Assembly: GCA_027604505.1 (NCBI GenBank)
Contig: JADIIX010000042.1
Coordinates: 62,001 to 126,000 of the forward strand
DNA length: 64,000 bases
Reading direction: 5' to 3'
Source: Gonapodya sp. JEL0774
Lineage: Eukaryota > Monoblepharomycota > Monoblepharidomycetes > Monoblepharidales > Gonapodyaceae
A program made the position numbers and the translations under genes. Positions 1-12,680 of this stretch are shown piece after piece. The stretch's first letter is position 1. Every line of letters starts with the position of its first letter. Under the pieces are notes generated by a model. The model was not told the DNA's origin. It did not search any database and saw only the letters and a list, made by a program, of their open reading frames with translations.

Positions 1-1
1 A

Positions 2-398
2 AAGATTGACCAGGATGCAGAATGCCCTACCTGCTACGAGAAGCTCGTCGTGAGTCTTGACAACTATCCCCGTAAAAATGTTGAAACCCGTAGCAAAAGT
101 TTATTATGTGAATATCTGCCAGGATCCGAACAGACCAACAGCGTGGTGCTTGACCTGCCGCAACAGTATACACAAAGATTGCCTGGGAACGTGGAGGGAC
201 GCCTGTAGATCTCAACACAAACCAGTTACATGTGTTTATTGCCGTTCAGAATGGATTGAACTGAGTGTGGGTGGGGACCGGGCAGCTGTTGCCAAAGTGG
301 GAGAAGATGGTTACATCAACCTTGGAAGAGCTGCGGGACTCCCCACTACCAGAGGTGTGTTGTTCTTTTGTCATCGAAGGCGTGCTCAGATTTCGTGA
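2..398 (+). CDS. RING/SWIM-type zinc-finger protein, 3' part
   Basis: The 5' end lies outside the window. Exon 2-49 reads ...AECPTCYEKLV, followed by a GTGAGT intron (50-122). The next exon starts DPNRPTAWCLTCRNSIHKDC and continues to VTCVYCRSEW. This gives a CxxC...CxxC...HxxC...CxxC zinc pattern with the Cys-rich spacing of the RING domain in SWIM-RING proteins (ZSWIM2-like). The following GYINLG...GL stretch resembles the short conserved tail after the RING in fungal members. Such proteins are probable E3 ubiquitin ligases; that role is inferred from the family. The last residues before the stop at 396-398 do not match the family, so a further small intron near 354 is possible and the true end may lie a few tens of bases downstream. 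Confidence 0.6.
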
Positions 399-1022
399 GG
401 ACTTTTCTTGTTGGAAACATTTACAGATACTTCCACGTATAGCATTTGGTCTGGGTTGTCTGGAGAGAGATGGGGCTACTGAGTACTAAAGCGGGCACTC
501 GGAACTATGCATTTCATTTTGATGTTGTTGATTCGAATCCATTCTTTTCGGTCAGATTTTATTGTATTTTAAAACTTTTTTCATGGCTGCGGTCCCCAGC
601 GGCCTTGGAGCAACTCACGAAGTTGGTGAAAGGGACGCCAAAAGACGTCTTTGGCTTCATGCACCTGAACTCGTTGGGGCATCGGTAACTGATCCACTCA
701 GACCAGGAAAAACGCAGATTCGCGTGGTGGTAGCTGGTTCGTGAAGCACGATGGAAGTAGTGTAATATAGAATTTACATTGTTCTTTGGGTATTCGGATA
801 TCAAGACATCGGCATCATTCACATTGTCTCATGCAATTTTCATTTTCATTTGTGCGCGATAACAGATCTCAATACATTCAAAAGCGCCGGTAAAATTAAT
901 GAATGTCGAACAGACGTGTTGTAGTCCCTCCAAATTCATTGGACCCACTCTTTCCAGTTTCGCTACTTTTCAGGGAGCAAGTGAGAGAACGGGCTGGGGG
1001 CGGTGAAGGAGGTGCTCCCCAT
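399..1022. other. Intergenic, convergent 3' ends
   Basis: This stretch lies between the end of the RING/SWIM gene and the stop of factor A. Short open frames on both strands show no recognisable domain. I see nothing further in it. Confidence 0.5.
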
Positions 1023-4000
1023 TCATGCGTGGGTGTTCAAGTATGTTGTGTTACTCGCTCCATTTGGTGATTGCTGGTACAGTATCTGCAATGCGTGATT
1101 CTTCTCCTGCGATGGTATTGTTATGAAAAAATCATGATCAACTAAGGGATTCAACATAGAGCAACACTCAAAACTCACTGCAAGCAGGTGAGTCACATTC
1201 TGCTCGTTCCGCACCCAAAAGGATTCCAATTGTGTCAAGTGAGCAATATGGATATCTAAATCTTCAACAACTTGAACCAAGTCCTCCAGGCGACCCCGTA
1301 TCCTCGCCACATGCACAAGCCCTGCCCTATATATGGCAGTCATCTCGAGGCACGAGCTATGATATGAAGCCGTTTCCGACAGGCGGAGCAAATCCGTCAC
1401 TCCTCTTGCATGCGCAACTGCATTGTGGAACGCCAGTGAATTGAGCCATTGTGGAGGTGAGACTCCCAAGGTCAGAGTGAGCGGAGATGAAATCGTAAGA
1501 CCGATCAAATCGTACAGGAGCGATATGCGGCGAAAACTCGGGTTTGACCACGTTGGGTTCGAATACGTCGCAACGAGTTCAAAGCGCCATTCAGCAAGTC
1601 GCTGGACAAACAGATTGTATCCGGGAAAAGCTGCTGGATTCGATGGATCGAAACCAGAGACCACAGCGTGCTTCCTAGTTTCCAGGAAGTTAGAAAGAAT
1701 CTAGCAGTGGGGAAGCGAAGAATTGTGCAGTGACAGCTATCACACTAGAAGATGTTGCTTTCGACTAAATGGAATCCTGACCTGATAGAGTCCAGGCATG
1801 TTGACAATTGTGGTGAAGGCAGCATTTGGTGACGTGCCCAAGTATCCTTCCCACTTAATGTTTCTGCCGATTAATGAACATGGAAGAAGAAGAAGAACAA
1901 CAGGGATGTAAGTATCTGATCTTGCTTCTACCAATCAAAGACGAGGAATGCAACTTCAGCAACTGAAAATCACGAGCAATCTCTGCATCTACAACGCAGC
2001 GCTAGTCTGCAGTAAAACCGTGCCAACCTACTCACAGAGTGGCCGGTCTGAGAGAAAACTCGGATTCTTCAATTAAAGGCATTCTATCGTCAATGAGTGA
2101 GGATTGGCGATCGTACAGGTACACTGTAGCGTTTGTGTCACATACAAGGAATTCAACCACACGATGCGGAACAGATGAACAGATGAACGTGTGAAGGAAG
2201 GCACGCTAAATGGGTGAGAAGAGAGGAATTGACCGATTACCCACCACTCCATCCTGTCCTCCTTCTGACTTCGTCGCTAACGGATTGCTCGGATTCGCTC
2301 ACATCGTCGCTTCGCATCACGGGGCTCTCTTTGAATAGTTCCATCCTGTGTATAATGAGAATGGCCAAACGGACCATCCCACGACCCAAAAAGGAATTTG
2401 ACATTATTTACAGCTTCGATGATTCCACCACACAAAAAACCCCATCAACGGCACCAGAGAGCACTCACTCTCGAGCAATCTTCACTGCGACCCTCATGAG
2501 AGGCAAAGTTACGTTCGGGAATCTCAGTGTCGCATACCGGGCCAGAAACAAGACTGCTTCCACATGCTCCAACGCGCTTCTCCCCGGCTGCGCATCCGCC
2601 AGTGCGGCCGTGGTCCTCATCGCTCGAGCGAAGTAGTGGTCTCCGAATCGCTTGCTGACAGCCGGGGGTAGCAAGGCGTGTGTGGCGGGGGACCATGCGT
2701 GCACCGTTGCCTGAGCGGCACCAGTGGGGAGGAAGTGGAACGAGGAGCGGTCCGGGTCGGTGCGGAGGGCGGTGTGTGACAGTGCGCGGCGGATCTCCGG
2801 GGCGAGGCAGGGGAGGTTGGGTTGGCCGGAGACCATGGCGCCAATACAGAGGAGGGAGTTCATGAGGTAGTGGTTGGGACGGGTGAAGGAGGAAGGCAGG
2901 AATGATGGAGAGGTTGGACTAGCGTAGCGTAGTATGGGGAATGGACGCCAAGTGTAAGGGAGTCCAGCAGAGAAGCGTATGATGGAGAGTTCGTGCGGAG
3001 AAAGCAGTGCCGTGCCACACGTGGTTGAAAAGCAGTAGCATGGGTGTGGGGAGTGGAAGTGCAGGAACAAAAGACGAGCGTATCACTAGGAGAACGTACA
3101 AATCGCGCTAAGGATTTCTGTGCAGTGTGAACAGATTCATCGACTGAACACACGGGTCCCACAAAAAGTAATCACATTGTCCCACCTCCTCCCTCAAGCC
3201 ACACCCTGACGTTCACCACCCATTCTTGTTGCCCGCTCCTCCATCTCACCACCTCCAACCCCAAACCCCCTCTTCGAAACCTTGACTCACTAAATATGCC
3301 TATAAAGCAAAAAGTATGAAAAGGACCTCAAGAGGAACAGGCTAGCGACCTCGTTGTTCGGCACTGAGACGTAGTACCCAAACCAGAGACGGCGGGGAAT
3401 CGTAGGGGAGAGTGCGAGGTGATGTGGGAGGTGGGGTGGGTTTGAAACGCGGTTGTTAGAGAGTTGCGGCAATCGGTGTTCTTTCTCCTTCTCCCCCCGA
3501 TTTTGACACCCCAACTGCATCCAAGCAAAATACAATATCAATATTCAAAGCCTGACTCACCCGGTCCCAAATCCTCGAATCCGGTCAGATGCAGCGCGAA
3601 CGGATCTGGAAGTGGTGGTACGCGTGAGACGGGGCTCGGGATGTCGAGGTCGAGGTTGGGAGTGGGGACAGCGGCGGTGGAGGCAGGGGCGGGGGTGGTG
3701 CCGGGAGTGGAGAAGTCGAGGGTTCGAGCTTGCGGTTGGGACTCGGGACGCGAGTTTGGATGGGAACTAGACTGGGAGTGTGGTTGGGACGCCTTGAGCT
3801 GCCTTGCTTTGTCAAGGGAGACGGGTAGAGGGCGCTGGAGGAGGTAGTGGGGCTGGAGCTGGACAGATGCGTGGCCCTCGCACTCGAAGTCGCCCACGGG
3901 CGAAGACGCGCACGGGGACCGCCACGGGTCTCCAAACGCGGTTTCCACCGCGCAGCTCTGTGGACGGTCATCGTGTGGCGATTGGGTGTGAAGGTGGTTC

Positions 4001-5507
4001 GTGGCCTCTGTATCTGCGGAAACAGACGAGTCCTGCCCGTAAGGAGACAGCGAGTGTGGAGTGTGATCGGTGGCGACGTGAGGCAAAACTATTGGTGCGT
4101 GAGATAGTGTGGGTGTGGGTGTAGGTGCTGGTGCTGGTGCTCGGGTGGAATTGTATGTGGATGTTGTCGTGGCCGAATCCGACTGGCATGTTGGTCGAGG
4201 TCCGGGTCCTGGATGGATCGCAGTGGGTCCGCTTGCGGCTGCTGCTCCGAATCCGGAGGAAGATGGAGAGGAGGAGGATAAGGAAGGATACGTGGGTGCG
4301 TCGGGTGCACCAGGCTCGTCAGCGGAACGTGGAGTGTCATCCACGGCTGCCACGATCGAGTGCGGACCCATGACCACCGAGCCCGCGACCCAGTCACGGT
4401 GCGTGTGCGCATCGACATATGCGTTCGAGTCGGAAAGAATGAATCCCGCCAAGGCCTCAAAATAAGTTTCCAGACGGGAGAGGGCGGCGTCAACGAGATC
4501 AAAGGTTGGTTTGGCGGTGGAGGAGGAGGGCTCCACAAAGGGCACCTGATGCGGTGCTTGTCGTTGTGAAGGTGCGGTGGTGGTGTGATTCTCGGTCGGG
4601 TTTCCAATATGGGCTCTACTGGTTGGGGAGGCGATCGGAGAGGTGCTTGTTGCAGTGGAGGTAGAGGCAGCAACGTGAGCACGAAGAGCGTCGAGGCGGA
4701 GTATGCGGGAATAGAGGCCGGATTCGAGCCAACCCTTTTTTGGACCGGGTTTGCGGAGGATGCGCACTTTGTTCAGGAAAGGCAAGTTGCAAATAGTTGG
4801 AAGGAGTCAAGATGGATCAGGGAAAGTGGTAGGGTACATTTGGGACGAGTTTTTTTTTGGAGGGGGGATAGAACAATATCATTGACTTGGTGACTGTATC
4901 ACTCGGACAAGAAGAAGTGGTGGTGAAAGTGACTCACCCGCAGTGCAGGGAATATTTTTGAAGATGCAACGTGCGCAAGGATCATTCATGTCACTAGAGG
5001 GTGCAAGAAAAGAGACAAGAGCGCAAGTTATATGAGTTTGTTGAATCGAGTATGAGTGTGGTGAACGAGTGTGCGCGTGTCCATGCCCACCATCGTTCGC
5101 TGTGTTTAGGTTTGGTGTCGAGTTCGATTACGGCACAAGCGGGATGAACACAAAGCAGGGTGGAGAGAACAGATCCAAGGAGTGGCAGAGATGAATTGCT
5201 TAACTGTGGGAGGGGAAGGAAATATGGGCGGACGGACAACACTCACCGGATCGATCGACAGCCATCACAGGGCTTTTGAAATGCAGCAGCACCAGCGCGT
5301 GATGGACGGGGACATTCGTAGAACCGGGCGCAAAACGAGACATAGAGTCGGAAAGTGCAACATGGACACGCTGTCCACACAGGAGGAACCCACGATGGCA
5401 CGCTTCCCCGGACTGTGCGGTATCTGTGCATTCTGCTGATTCTTGACGTCACTGTATTTTAGCGTTGGGTATGGCGAGTATTTTGGATCAGTCCCCAATG
5501 GCGGCAT
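1023..5507 (-). CDS. Zn2Cys6 fungal transcription factor A
   Basis: A nuclear DNA-binding regulator; its targets cannot be read from the sequence. I place exons at 5394-5507 (MPPLGTDPKYS...SPGKRAI), 5247-5272, 5091-5099 (9 nt), 4938-4993, 3561-4766, about 2465-3100, 2245 to about 2360, 2036-2123, about 1780-1870 and 1023-1700. The first exons spell CDGCRSIRERCD then PCARC and IPC, a complete six-cysteine binuclear cluster. It is followed by the linker RKPGPKKGWLE, about 350 disordered Ser/Pro/Thr-rich residues, then the middle homology region (VEAVLFLARYA, RRRTGWSVYLYDRQ) and a helical C-terminus. Factor B at 21057-23802 aligns along its whole length and shares intron positions, which supports this model. 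The splice path around 2950-3150 is the least certain part. Confidence 0.8.
5091..5099 (-). other. 9-nt microexon in factor A
   Basis: On the minus strand CGAACGATG is flanked by ACACAG upstream and GTGGGC downstream. Joined to the exon ending at 5247 (...ATCCG) and the one starting at 4993 (TGACATG...), it reads R-E-R-C-D and supplies the third zinc ligand. Exons 5247-5272, 5091-5099 and 4938-4993 total 26+9+56 = 91 nt, exactly the length of the single uninterrupted homologous exon of factor B (21221-21311), which encodes the same RERCD. Confidence 0.8.
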
Positions 5508-6478
5508 CTGTCTGACAGTGGGAGACGATTCCCTCGGTTCTGCTTCCAGGTGTTTAGAAACTGAGTGTCCTTCTAAGGTCCGGTCTGTCCCTTCCCCCTA
5601 TTAAGAGCCCCTCGCCATGCAAAACTTTAAATTGGGGGTTTGATGAATTTACTAAGTCCAAATTGCTTTAGTTTATTGGATATCGTGCGATGCTAGACTG
5701 ATGGTGATATTCCAACGCCGATAGTATCGGGTATGGACAGCTTCGTGATCCAATGAGAAACGGGCTGCACCTCCGTGCCGCGCCGTGCCGTGCAGGGATA
5801 TCAAACCTTGGTATGCACTTGCTTTCCACCATGACGAGCCCTGGGTCCTTTGATCCGTCCGGGTTGCCTGCACCGTCTGTTGAGCAGACACTGTACACAC
5901 TGTGGCGTCCACTGTCCTTCCCCACTGTCTCCCGGTGCTATGTATCCTCTCCACTATTTCTATGCACATGGTTCCGCATCTGCTCCGGAACCCCTCCTCC
6001 TCTCACCGCCACACTCGGACTCCCAGCCTCATCACCCACCGCATCCCCGTAAACATCATTCGAGCTGACCTTGGCCTTGGAGTGCGCAATTCCGTTCCCA
6101 CTTGCACCTTTGTTGGCTTCTCCGTGTCCATACACATTCTCGCCTGCTCCGTCGTCCGGCTGGTCCCGCAGCTCCACACCCAGCATAGCGTACCGTGCCG
6201 ATCCACTTCCACTTCCCCGCCCTGACCACGGCCAGACTCGCCGCCCAAGCCACCCTAGAGTGTCATGCCAACGCATCCCGGTCGGCCCACTATCGTCGTC
6301 GGACCCGCGGGTCAGGTTGACGTGTTCAGAGTGCCCACCCACGTTTGACCCTGCTGCTCCCTTGGTGCCAGAAAGAGTATGCACCACCGAGAGCACATCA
6401 TCGACACACCCTAAAGGTGCACAAACAAACGTGCCGAAAACAAGCCATATCAAGCAAAAGTGAGAAAAGAACCATCAC
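5508..6478. other. Region upstream of factor A with one unassigned open frame
   Basis: This stretch lies between the start codon of factor A and the probable stop of the transporter, so it should hold factor A's promoter. A 171-codon frame on the minus strand (5938-6453) begins with a hydrophobic segment (MIWLVFGTFVCAPLG) and continues Gly/Asp-rich. It could be a small secreted protein or a misplaced transporter tail exon, or simply chance. Overlapping frames on the plus strand are equally open, so I do not call it a gene. Confidence 0.3.
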
Positions 6479-8597
6479 TTAAACAGCGTCGCAGCCTTCC
6501 CCCGAAACACATATTTCACCCGCCTCACCTCGCCACTCTCCGCGATTCCTCACCCCAACCCACCACACCACACACCCGCTTGCCAACACCCCACCGCTCG
6601 CCAGACCCTCCCTCGGCGCGCCCGCCACGCCCACGACGACCAGCATGACCGCGGTTGCCAAGAACGTCCCCACCACGACAGCAGGCGCGCGGTACGGACG
6701 GACAAGGTGGGCGTGCGTCGTGCGCAGCCGGATAAGTGAGAGGGTTGTCGTGGTGTAGGAGAGCCAGCCGGTGGGAGCAAGCCTGGCGGGCGCAGGTGGA
6801 ACGGTTGCGCAAGTGAGGTTGGTGGGCGGAAACGATCAAATGCAAACGCAAGGGTCTCAAACTACGAGACTTCGCCGACACACTGCTTCCAAAGAGACGC
6901 TCTTCACTACCCACAAGTTGACCAACCCCTCATATGACCCGGCGAGCACGAGCGCCGAGCTGATCACCGCCTGCAGGATCAGTGCTCGAACCGGTATTCC
7001 CGTTGTGGGGTCCACCACCGCAAAGTACTTTGGCGCGTTTCCATCGTGAGCGACTTTGGCAAGTGTGCGACATGCGGTGAATATAGTCGCATTGCACGCT
7101 CCAAAGGTTGCGATGAGGACGATCTGAAACCACAAGGAGGCAGGTGGGGGCAGGGAGATGCGGAGTACGAGGATTGGGAACAGACGCAAGGGTTGATCAT
7201 ACGTTGCTGGGGAAGATGACCCAGCTACGCGCAAGCCTCACTCACTAGTGGAAAGAGATGCCCTGTCGCAGTCCCGAACAGCCGGACACCATAATCCTAG
7301 GCACAGGGAGTCGACCAAAGTCGGCGAATAGATGTCACCAAAAATCCCCGTCAAGAGTACCACTACGGTTCCTGGAATTAATTCCCCCCACGACTACTCC
7401 ACTCACCACCACTACCACCACACTGCCCCTAACAACATCCACGCCCACGACTCCCAGATACGCGACATTCGCCAAAACATACACAGTCGTTACCAGTGCG
7501 CAGGCAATGGCGACAGCGCGAGGTACAGTCTTGCCGGGATTCTTCACTTCGCCGGCAACATTGTTCAAGTTGTTGAACCCATCGTAGGCAAAGAGGACGG
7601 AATATAAGGCCAGAGCGAACAGGCGCGGGTCAGAAGGAACCGGAGGCGGCGCGGGGAGGGCAATGAGAGGGTGGAAATAGAAGTAAGGTGCGGTCGCGCC
7701 GATGCAGAGAAGGGCAATCATCTGTTGCGTGGTAGAAAATATTGATTCGGGTGGAAACCTTACAAAAGAGACAACGAACTACTGACCTTCAAAACGGTGG
7801 AGACGTCCCCTACAACTGTTCCCCATCTACCGCTTACTGCATTGACGACAGTGAGAACAAGCACACACCCAACGGCCGACACCCTTTTCAACAAGTCGGT
7901 TATTTCCCTGTCTGAGTCGTCTCCTCGATATCCCGCCATTCTCACGAGGTATTCTCCGAACACAACGGCATCGACTGCGAAATAATAATAAGAAATGAGG
8001 TGGAACAAATCAATCGAACGCGCTCTGGGAATGACTCACCAGCAACTCCTCCGGGCCGACCGAGAAGCACAATAGTCCAGTCATACAGAAAAGAAGGCAA
8101 AGAACCAAATGCTAAATGGATATAGGTGTGGTCGCCACCAGAGTGCTGGAAGGTGGACCCAAGTTCAGAATACTTCCGAAAGATCGTTGGTCAGTGCGAA
8201 GATTCATGGCAGAGTCAGGGATTGATGGGAAAGGGGATTAAAACTCACAACTAGCCCACCAGCAATGGTTACGAGTCCTCCGATCAACCATATAAGCAAT
8301 GCGGCGGGGTAGTTCCCTCGTAGCAAATTCAAGACGACTCCTGGGCTAGCGAATACTCCCGAGCCGACAATCTGCCCCAGTACAAGACTTGTAGGTTTGA
8401 GACGTGAAAAATTCCCGTTGATGGGAAGCTCGGCGTGAGATTATGTCGCGAGTAAAGCGGGCGATGGCTTTCACTGACTTGATCGATGTGAGCAGCCCAA
8501 TCGTCCGAGGGGGCCCGGGGTGCGCAGTTCCGTTGCCATCTAGAGCAATTGCATCATCATCGTCGATATCAACGGTCTCATCGCCGGTCAATGGCAT
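6479..8597 (-). CDS. APC/LAT-family amino-acid transporter
   Basis: A multi-pass plasma-membrane permease of the L-type amino-acid transporter group (AA_permease_2). The start is MPLTGDETVDIDDDD at 8597, an acidic cytosolic N-terminus. After an intron comes the TM1 signature LVLGQIVGSGVFASPG, then LIWLIGGLVTIAGGLV. Later exons give GGDHTYIHLAFGSLPSFLYDW, the long exon with FAYDGFNNLNNVAGEVKNPGK (the conserved TM6 region), ATFGACNATIFTACR, and finally VRPYRAP followed by the last two membrane segments. At least six introns interrupt it. Substrate specificity is not evident. The family often pairs with a heavy chain in animals; fungal members usually act alone. The last few codons before 6479 are uncertain. 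Confidence 0.8.
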
Positions 8598-8972
8598 GAT
8601 CACGGGGATATGACTGTTGATGTACCCACTAAGCCTACACCTTCGCACAACGTGTACATGCGCACAGCCGGCTAGATTAAGCCTACTACCAAAAGCGGCG
8701 ATAAAATGTTCGAGATTAATTCCTAGGTTGATGCCGGCCAGCGAGTGCTACAACTGAGATTTCATCCAACAACAAGTGGTGGTGTTCACTCCACCGCCGC
8801 GTATCCTTAATGGTGCTGCTATTGTAGACAATAATGATCCATTAGAGCTGAATTGATTGTTGTGAGGACATCGGCACCAGGGTGATCCCTGGATGTAGTG
8901 CTGGTGAATCACTTGCTCCCGTTCAGTACTATCAGCCATGTTATAACACTATTTCATGTCAACAGAAAGTGT
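8598..8972. promoter_or_regulatory. Transporter upstream region
   Basis: This is the gap between the transporter start codon and the acetyl-CoA synthetase stop, both on the minus strand. It must hold the transporter promoter and the synthetase 3' end. I recognise no specific operator or box in it. Confidence 0.35.
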
Positions 8973-11900
8973 TCAAGAGTGTACTTTAGATATGAGTACT
9001 GCAACTATACTGGGATCGGCGAGAGTCGACAGGTCCCCGAGTTTAGACATTTCTCCTTCGTCGGTGCTCTTAATTTCCCCATTCGCAACCTTTCGCAAGA
9101 TTCGTCTCATAACTGCTCGCACAAATGGCACAGGGTCACGCATGAAAGGAGGTCGTCTGCTCGGGGAATCAAGGCGGTCACTCACTCTTGCCACTCCGTG
9201 TTTTCGGTAGATCTGGCGACAGCACAATTCTCTTGGGTGTCGCAAAAGGTCCGATATGTTGACGCACCTGCATGGAAGCAAAAGATTCCAATCCAATCAC
9301 GTCCCAACGTCAGATCAGACAGTGACACCCCCAATCAACCCAACGCATTAGGGAACGGACCTGCTGCACCAGCTCCTGTGTCGTCTTTTTCAGAACATCT
9401 GCTCCGTCTGGGTGTGGCATTCGGGCCACTGATGTGGCTAATGGTGAAGTGGTCGTCTGAGGAGTGTCTTTGAGAACTACATAGCAGAAGATCGCTTGTC
9501 CTGTAACATCATCGTTGATTCCAATAACCGCAGCTGTAGATTCAAGTATGAAAGCGCGGAGATTAAGCTTATCGGGACGCCGTAAATGCAAGAGGGCATA
9601 ATGAACACGTGAACATACCCTCGGCAACTTTGGGGTGTAAAATGAGCGCCGACTCAATCTCAGCGGTGGAGAGGCGGTGGCCAGAAACATTGATGACATC
9701 TTTGAAACGAATGTTGGGTCGGCGCTATTTTACCAAAAGCCCACAACCGCTCTTTCTTACCATCGACTCTACCGCGGATCCAATAGTAGCCGTCCTTGTC
9801 TCTGCAGGAAGGAATTATTACGCTCAATTCCAACCACGGAACAAAGTCATCCGAAGACCAACCTCGTGACCTTCATGATGGAAAGCATTGGGATTAGTGT
9901 CATTGCAAGATTGTTACCAAGAATTGCACACTCACACCGTCACCCGTGCTAAAAAGGCGCGTTCAATAAAAAATGCATGGGTCAGAAAACACTAGCTACC
10001 GGTCCAGACATCATTGACTTCCAAAGACCTCACAAATAGTATCCCTTGTATGGCTTCATGTACACGTCAAGGTATCTGGAGTGGTCCCCATAAACCGTTC
10101 TCGCCATGCTGGGCCATGGTCTTTGGGAAGAAAAATCGTTGGAAGAGAAATCGTTTAGAGCGCGGCACTCTCGCGCCTAACTAAGCCTTTTGGCCTTTAC
10201 AGACTTACCGTTTCAGGCATAGAACACCTGTCACATCGTTTCCGTGGAGCTCTTGCCCCGAAGTAGGGTCCAGAACAGCCGGCTCAATTCCCCAAAAGGG
10301 TATAGTCGCAGAACCGGGCTTTGTGGGGGTGACGCGGGGTTGAGGACTGATGATAATGGAGCCTGTTTCGGTTTGCCCTGGAGAGCACAGATGGAGCGTG
10401 GAAGTCCCCATAATCTCCGATTATGAAAATGCAGCAGTCGATTACTCACAGTAAGTGTCAACGATCGGGACTTTCCCCTTCCCAATCTGTTCGTGGTACC
10501 ACAACCATGCCTCAGGGCTTGAACAGAAGCAAACCACGTCAGGAAATTAGAAATTACACAAATTGAGATGCCTCTTCATACTTGATGGGCTCCCCCACGG
10601 ATCCAATGACCCTCAAAGAGTCCAACTTGTATGGTTGAACGTGCGCGTCACCTAACCTTCGGAGGGCGCGGATTGCGGTTGGAGCCGTGTAAAATTGAGT
10701 GATTTTGTGGGTGTCCTAATTCAGCGAAAATTCGTTCAACAGATTGCTTTGGATTCTCATCCTCGCTCGATAACACCCACGACTGTCTGCCAGTATCGCC
10801 CCGGGTTCGGGTAAGTGGGCATGGATTCAAAGACAACGGTGGTAGCACCGTTAAGAAGGGGACCGTACAAAATATAGGTGTGTCCAGTGATCCAACCTGA
10901 ACACACGTGGCATCCGGTTCGCTCGCAGATCGGTGAAAGTTACACGAAATTCATCAGCAGCTCACAAACGTACCAACATCAGCCATGCAACCATAAACAT
11001 CATCCGAATGCACATCAAAAATGTCCTTGACCGTCAGCGCTGCTCCTAAAAGGTAACCCGCGGTGGTGTGCAGGACACCTTTGGGTTTGCCAGTGGAACC
11101 CGACGTGTACAAAATGAACAGGGGATCTTCTGAGTTGACCAAGGCTGGTGGGCAGTAAGGGCGCTGTTTGGCAATTTCCTCATGCCACCAACGATCCCTG
11201 CCCGCATGGAACGGTGTGGCAAGGACATCACCGGTTCGCTGGAACACTAAAACTTTCTGTACACCAGGCGAAAAGAACAAATGATGAGAACTTTCTAAGT
11301 CACAAAAGGGAGTATGTTCAGCTCACCTCGACACAGGGGCACTCTGCGACAGCCTCATCCGTAATCTTCTTAAGCTGCGAACGCTTGCCCCCACGCACTC
11401 CTTGGTCTGCGGTGATGACGACCTTGCATGCGGCATCGTTGATACGGTCACGAAGAGCGTCGGCGGAAAAGCCGGCGAAGACGACGCTGGGGATAACACA
11501 TTGGTCACGAAATGCCGATTCTCATTTAATTGCGCTCGCGTTGATTGTGCACTCCTGAGCTGGCCCAGAACATATGCTTCACTGCAGATTGTGACTTCCC
11601 AAAGCAAACAGGACCAACTTTTGCGCTGGTAACCTTGTTTCAAACCTTCCCACAGCAGAGTTCCGGATTCTCTTCACGTACCTGTGGACGGCCCCAATTC
11701 TCGCACATGCCAACATCGCATACAATGCTTCCGGTACCATAGGCATGTAAATAGCAACTACATCGCCCTTTCTGATCCCGAATCCGAGCAACACATTCGC
11801 AACAAGGCAGACTTGCTTGAACAACTCCGAATAGCTGATGGTTAGATGCTGGCCAGGCTCATCAGATTCCCAAATGATGGCAGCCTGGTCGCGTTTGCGT

Positions 11901-12494
11901 GATGATGTGAAGATATTTGTGACACGTCGGTTCGGAACGAGCTGACCGACTACAAACACACCTTCTTCGGATTCTTGAGAGCCCATCGATCCACAGCATT
12001 TTCACAGGCATTGAGGTATCTGGATTTTATCCATGGAATGAAGCGTTTTTATGCGGTTTTGAACGAACTTCTGCGAGGGCTCAGAAGATCCGATAGAGCA
12101 TACATACCCATCGTGGAACCAGGAGACATCTCCGTCCTCAAATCCACCAGACCGAACAGTAGTAAATGGAATCGTCTATTTTCCGGGTACCAATCCATCC
12201 GTAATACATTTCATCGGCGAACCAAGCAGTAAATGGAGCATCAAACCGTTTCCATGAGACCGACAACCGAATCCGACTCCGCGGTAACCAAAAACGAACC
12301 CATTTCAGTGTGTCCCTGGCTGCTTTCGCCCAGAAGGCGTCACCGTCTTCAATGGACTGTTTGTACTGTGTTTCGTACTGCTTCTGGGTAGCAATGTTTC
12401 CAGTCGGCCAGCCAGGCTGTGTCTGTGGGGGAAAAGTGGGAGATTCGCCTGAAGCAGTGGTGGCAAGAAGCCCGTCATCCGCAGCGGCGGCCAT
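8973..12494 (-). CDS. ACS1: Acetyl-CoA synthetase (AMP-forming)
   Basis: Converts acetate, ATP and CoA to acetyl-CoA, AMP and pyrophosphate, in the cytosol or nucleus for this fungal type (FacA/Acs). I take [10 protein letters not shown] at 12494 as the start because the family N-terminus follows ([15 protein letters not shown]). Later exons give [40 protein letters not shown], the ATP-binding P-loop [28 protein letters not shown] (read across frames), [12 protein letters not shown] and TGDGV. The C-terminal PKTRSGKIMRRILRK contains the catalytic lysine; an intron splits that motif between K and I. More than ten introns interrupt the gene. Carnitine acetyltransferase in this window (44287-47323) would shuttle its product. 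Confidence 0.9.
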
Positions 12495-12680
12495 GATGAA
12501 TTCGGTGTTTTGCTTTAGATATGGCGTGAACCGAAAGTGCCGATTTGTGCACCTCAGAAAACTGTATCTATTCTTCGTTCTTCTACGTCTCCAAAATTTC
12601 ACTCAGTCGCTCTTGTCGGTGATCATCTGACGACATTTCATTTTGACAAGGCGTAATAATGGCACTTTCTACAGTACATT

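Noticed and set aside
354-388. A possible 35-nt intron at the end of the RING/SWIM gene
   Set aside because: The spliced product does not clearly restore the family tail, and no other well-supported intron in the window is this short.
5938-6453. 171-codon minus frame as a small secreted protein or transporter tail
   Set aside because: Its frame does not join cleanly to the transporter's last exon, and overlapping plus-strand frames are similarly open.
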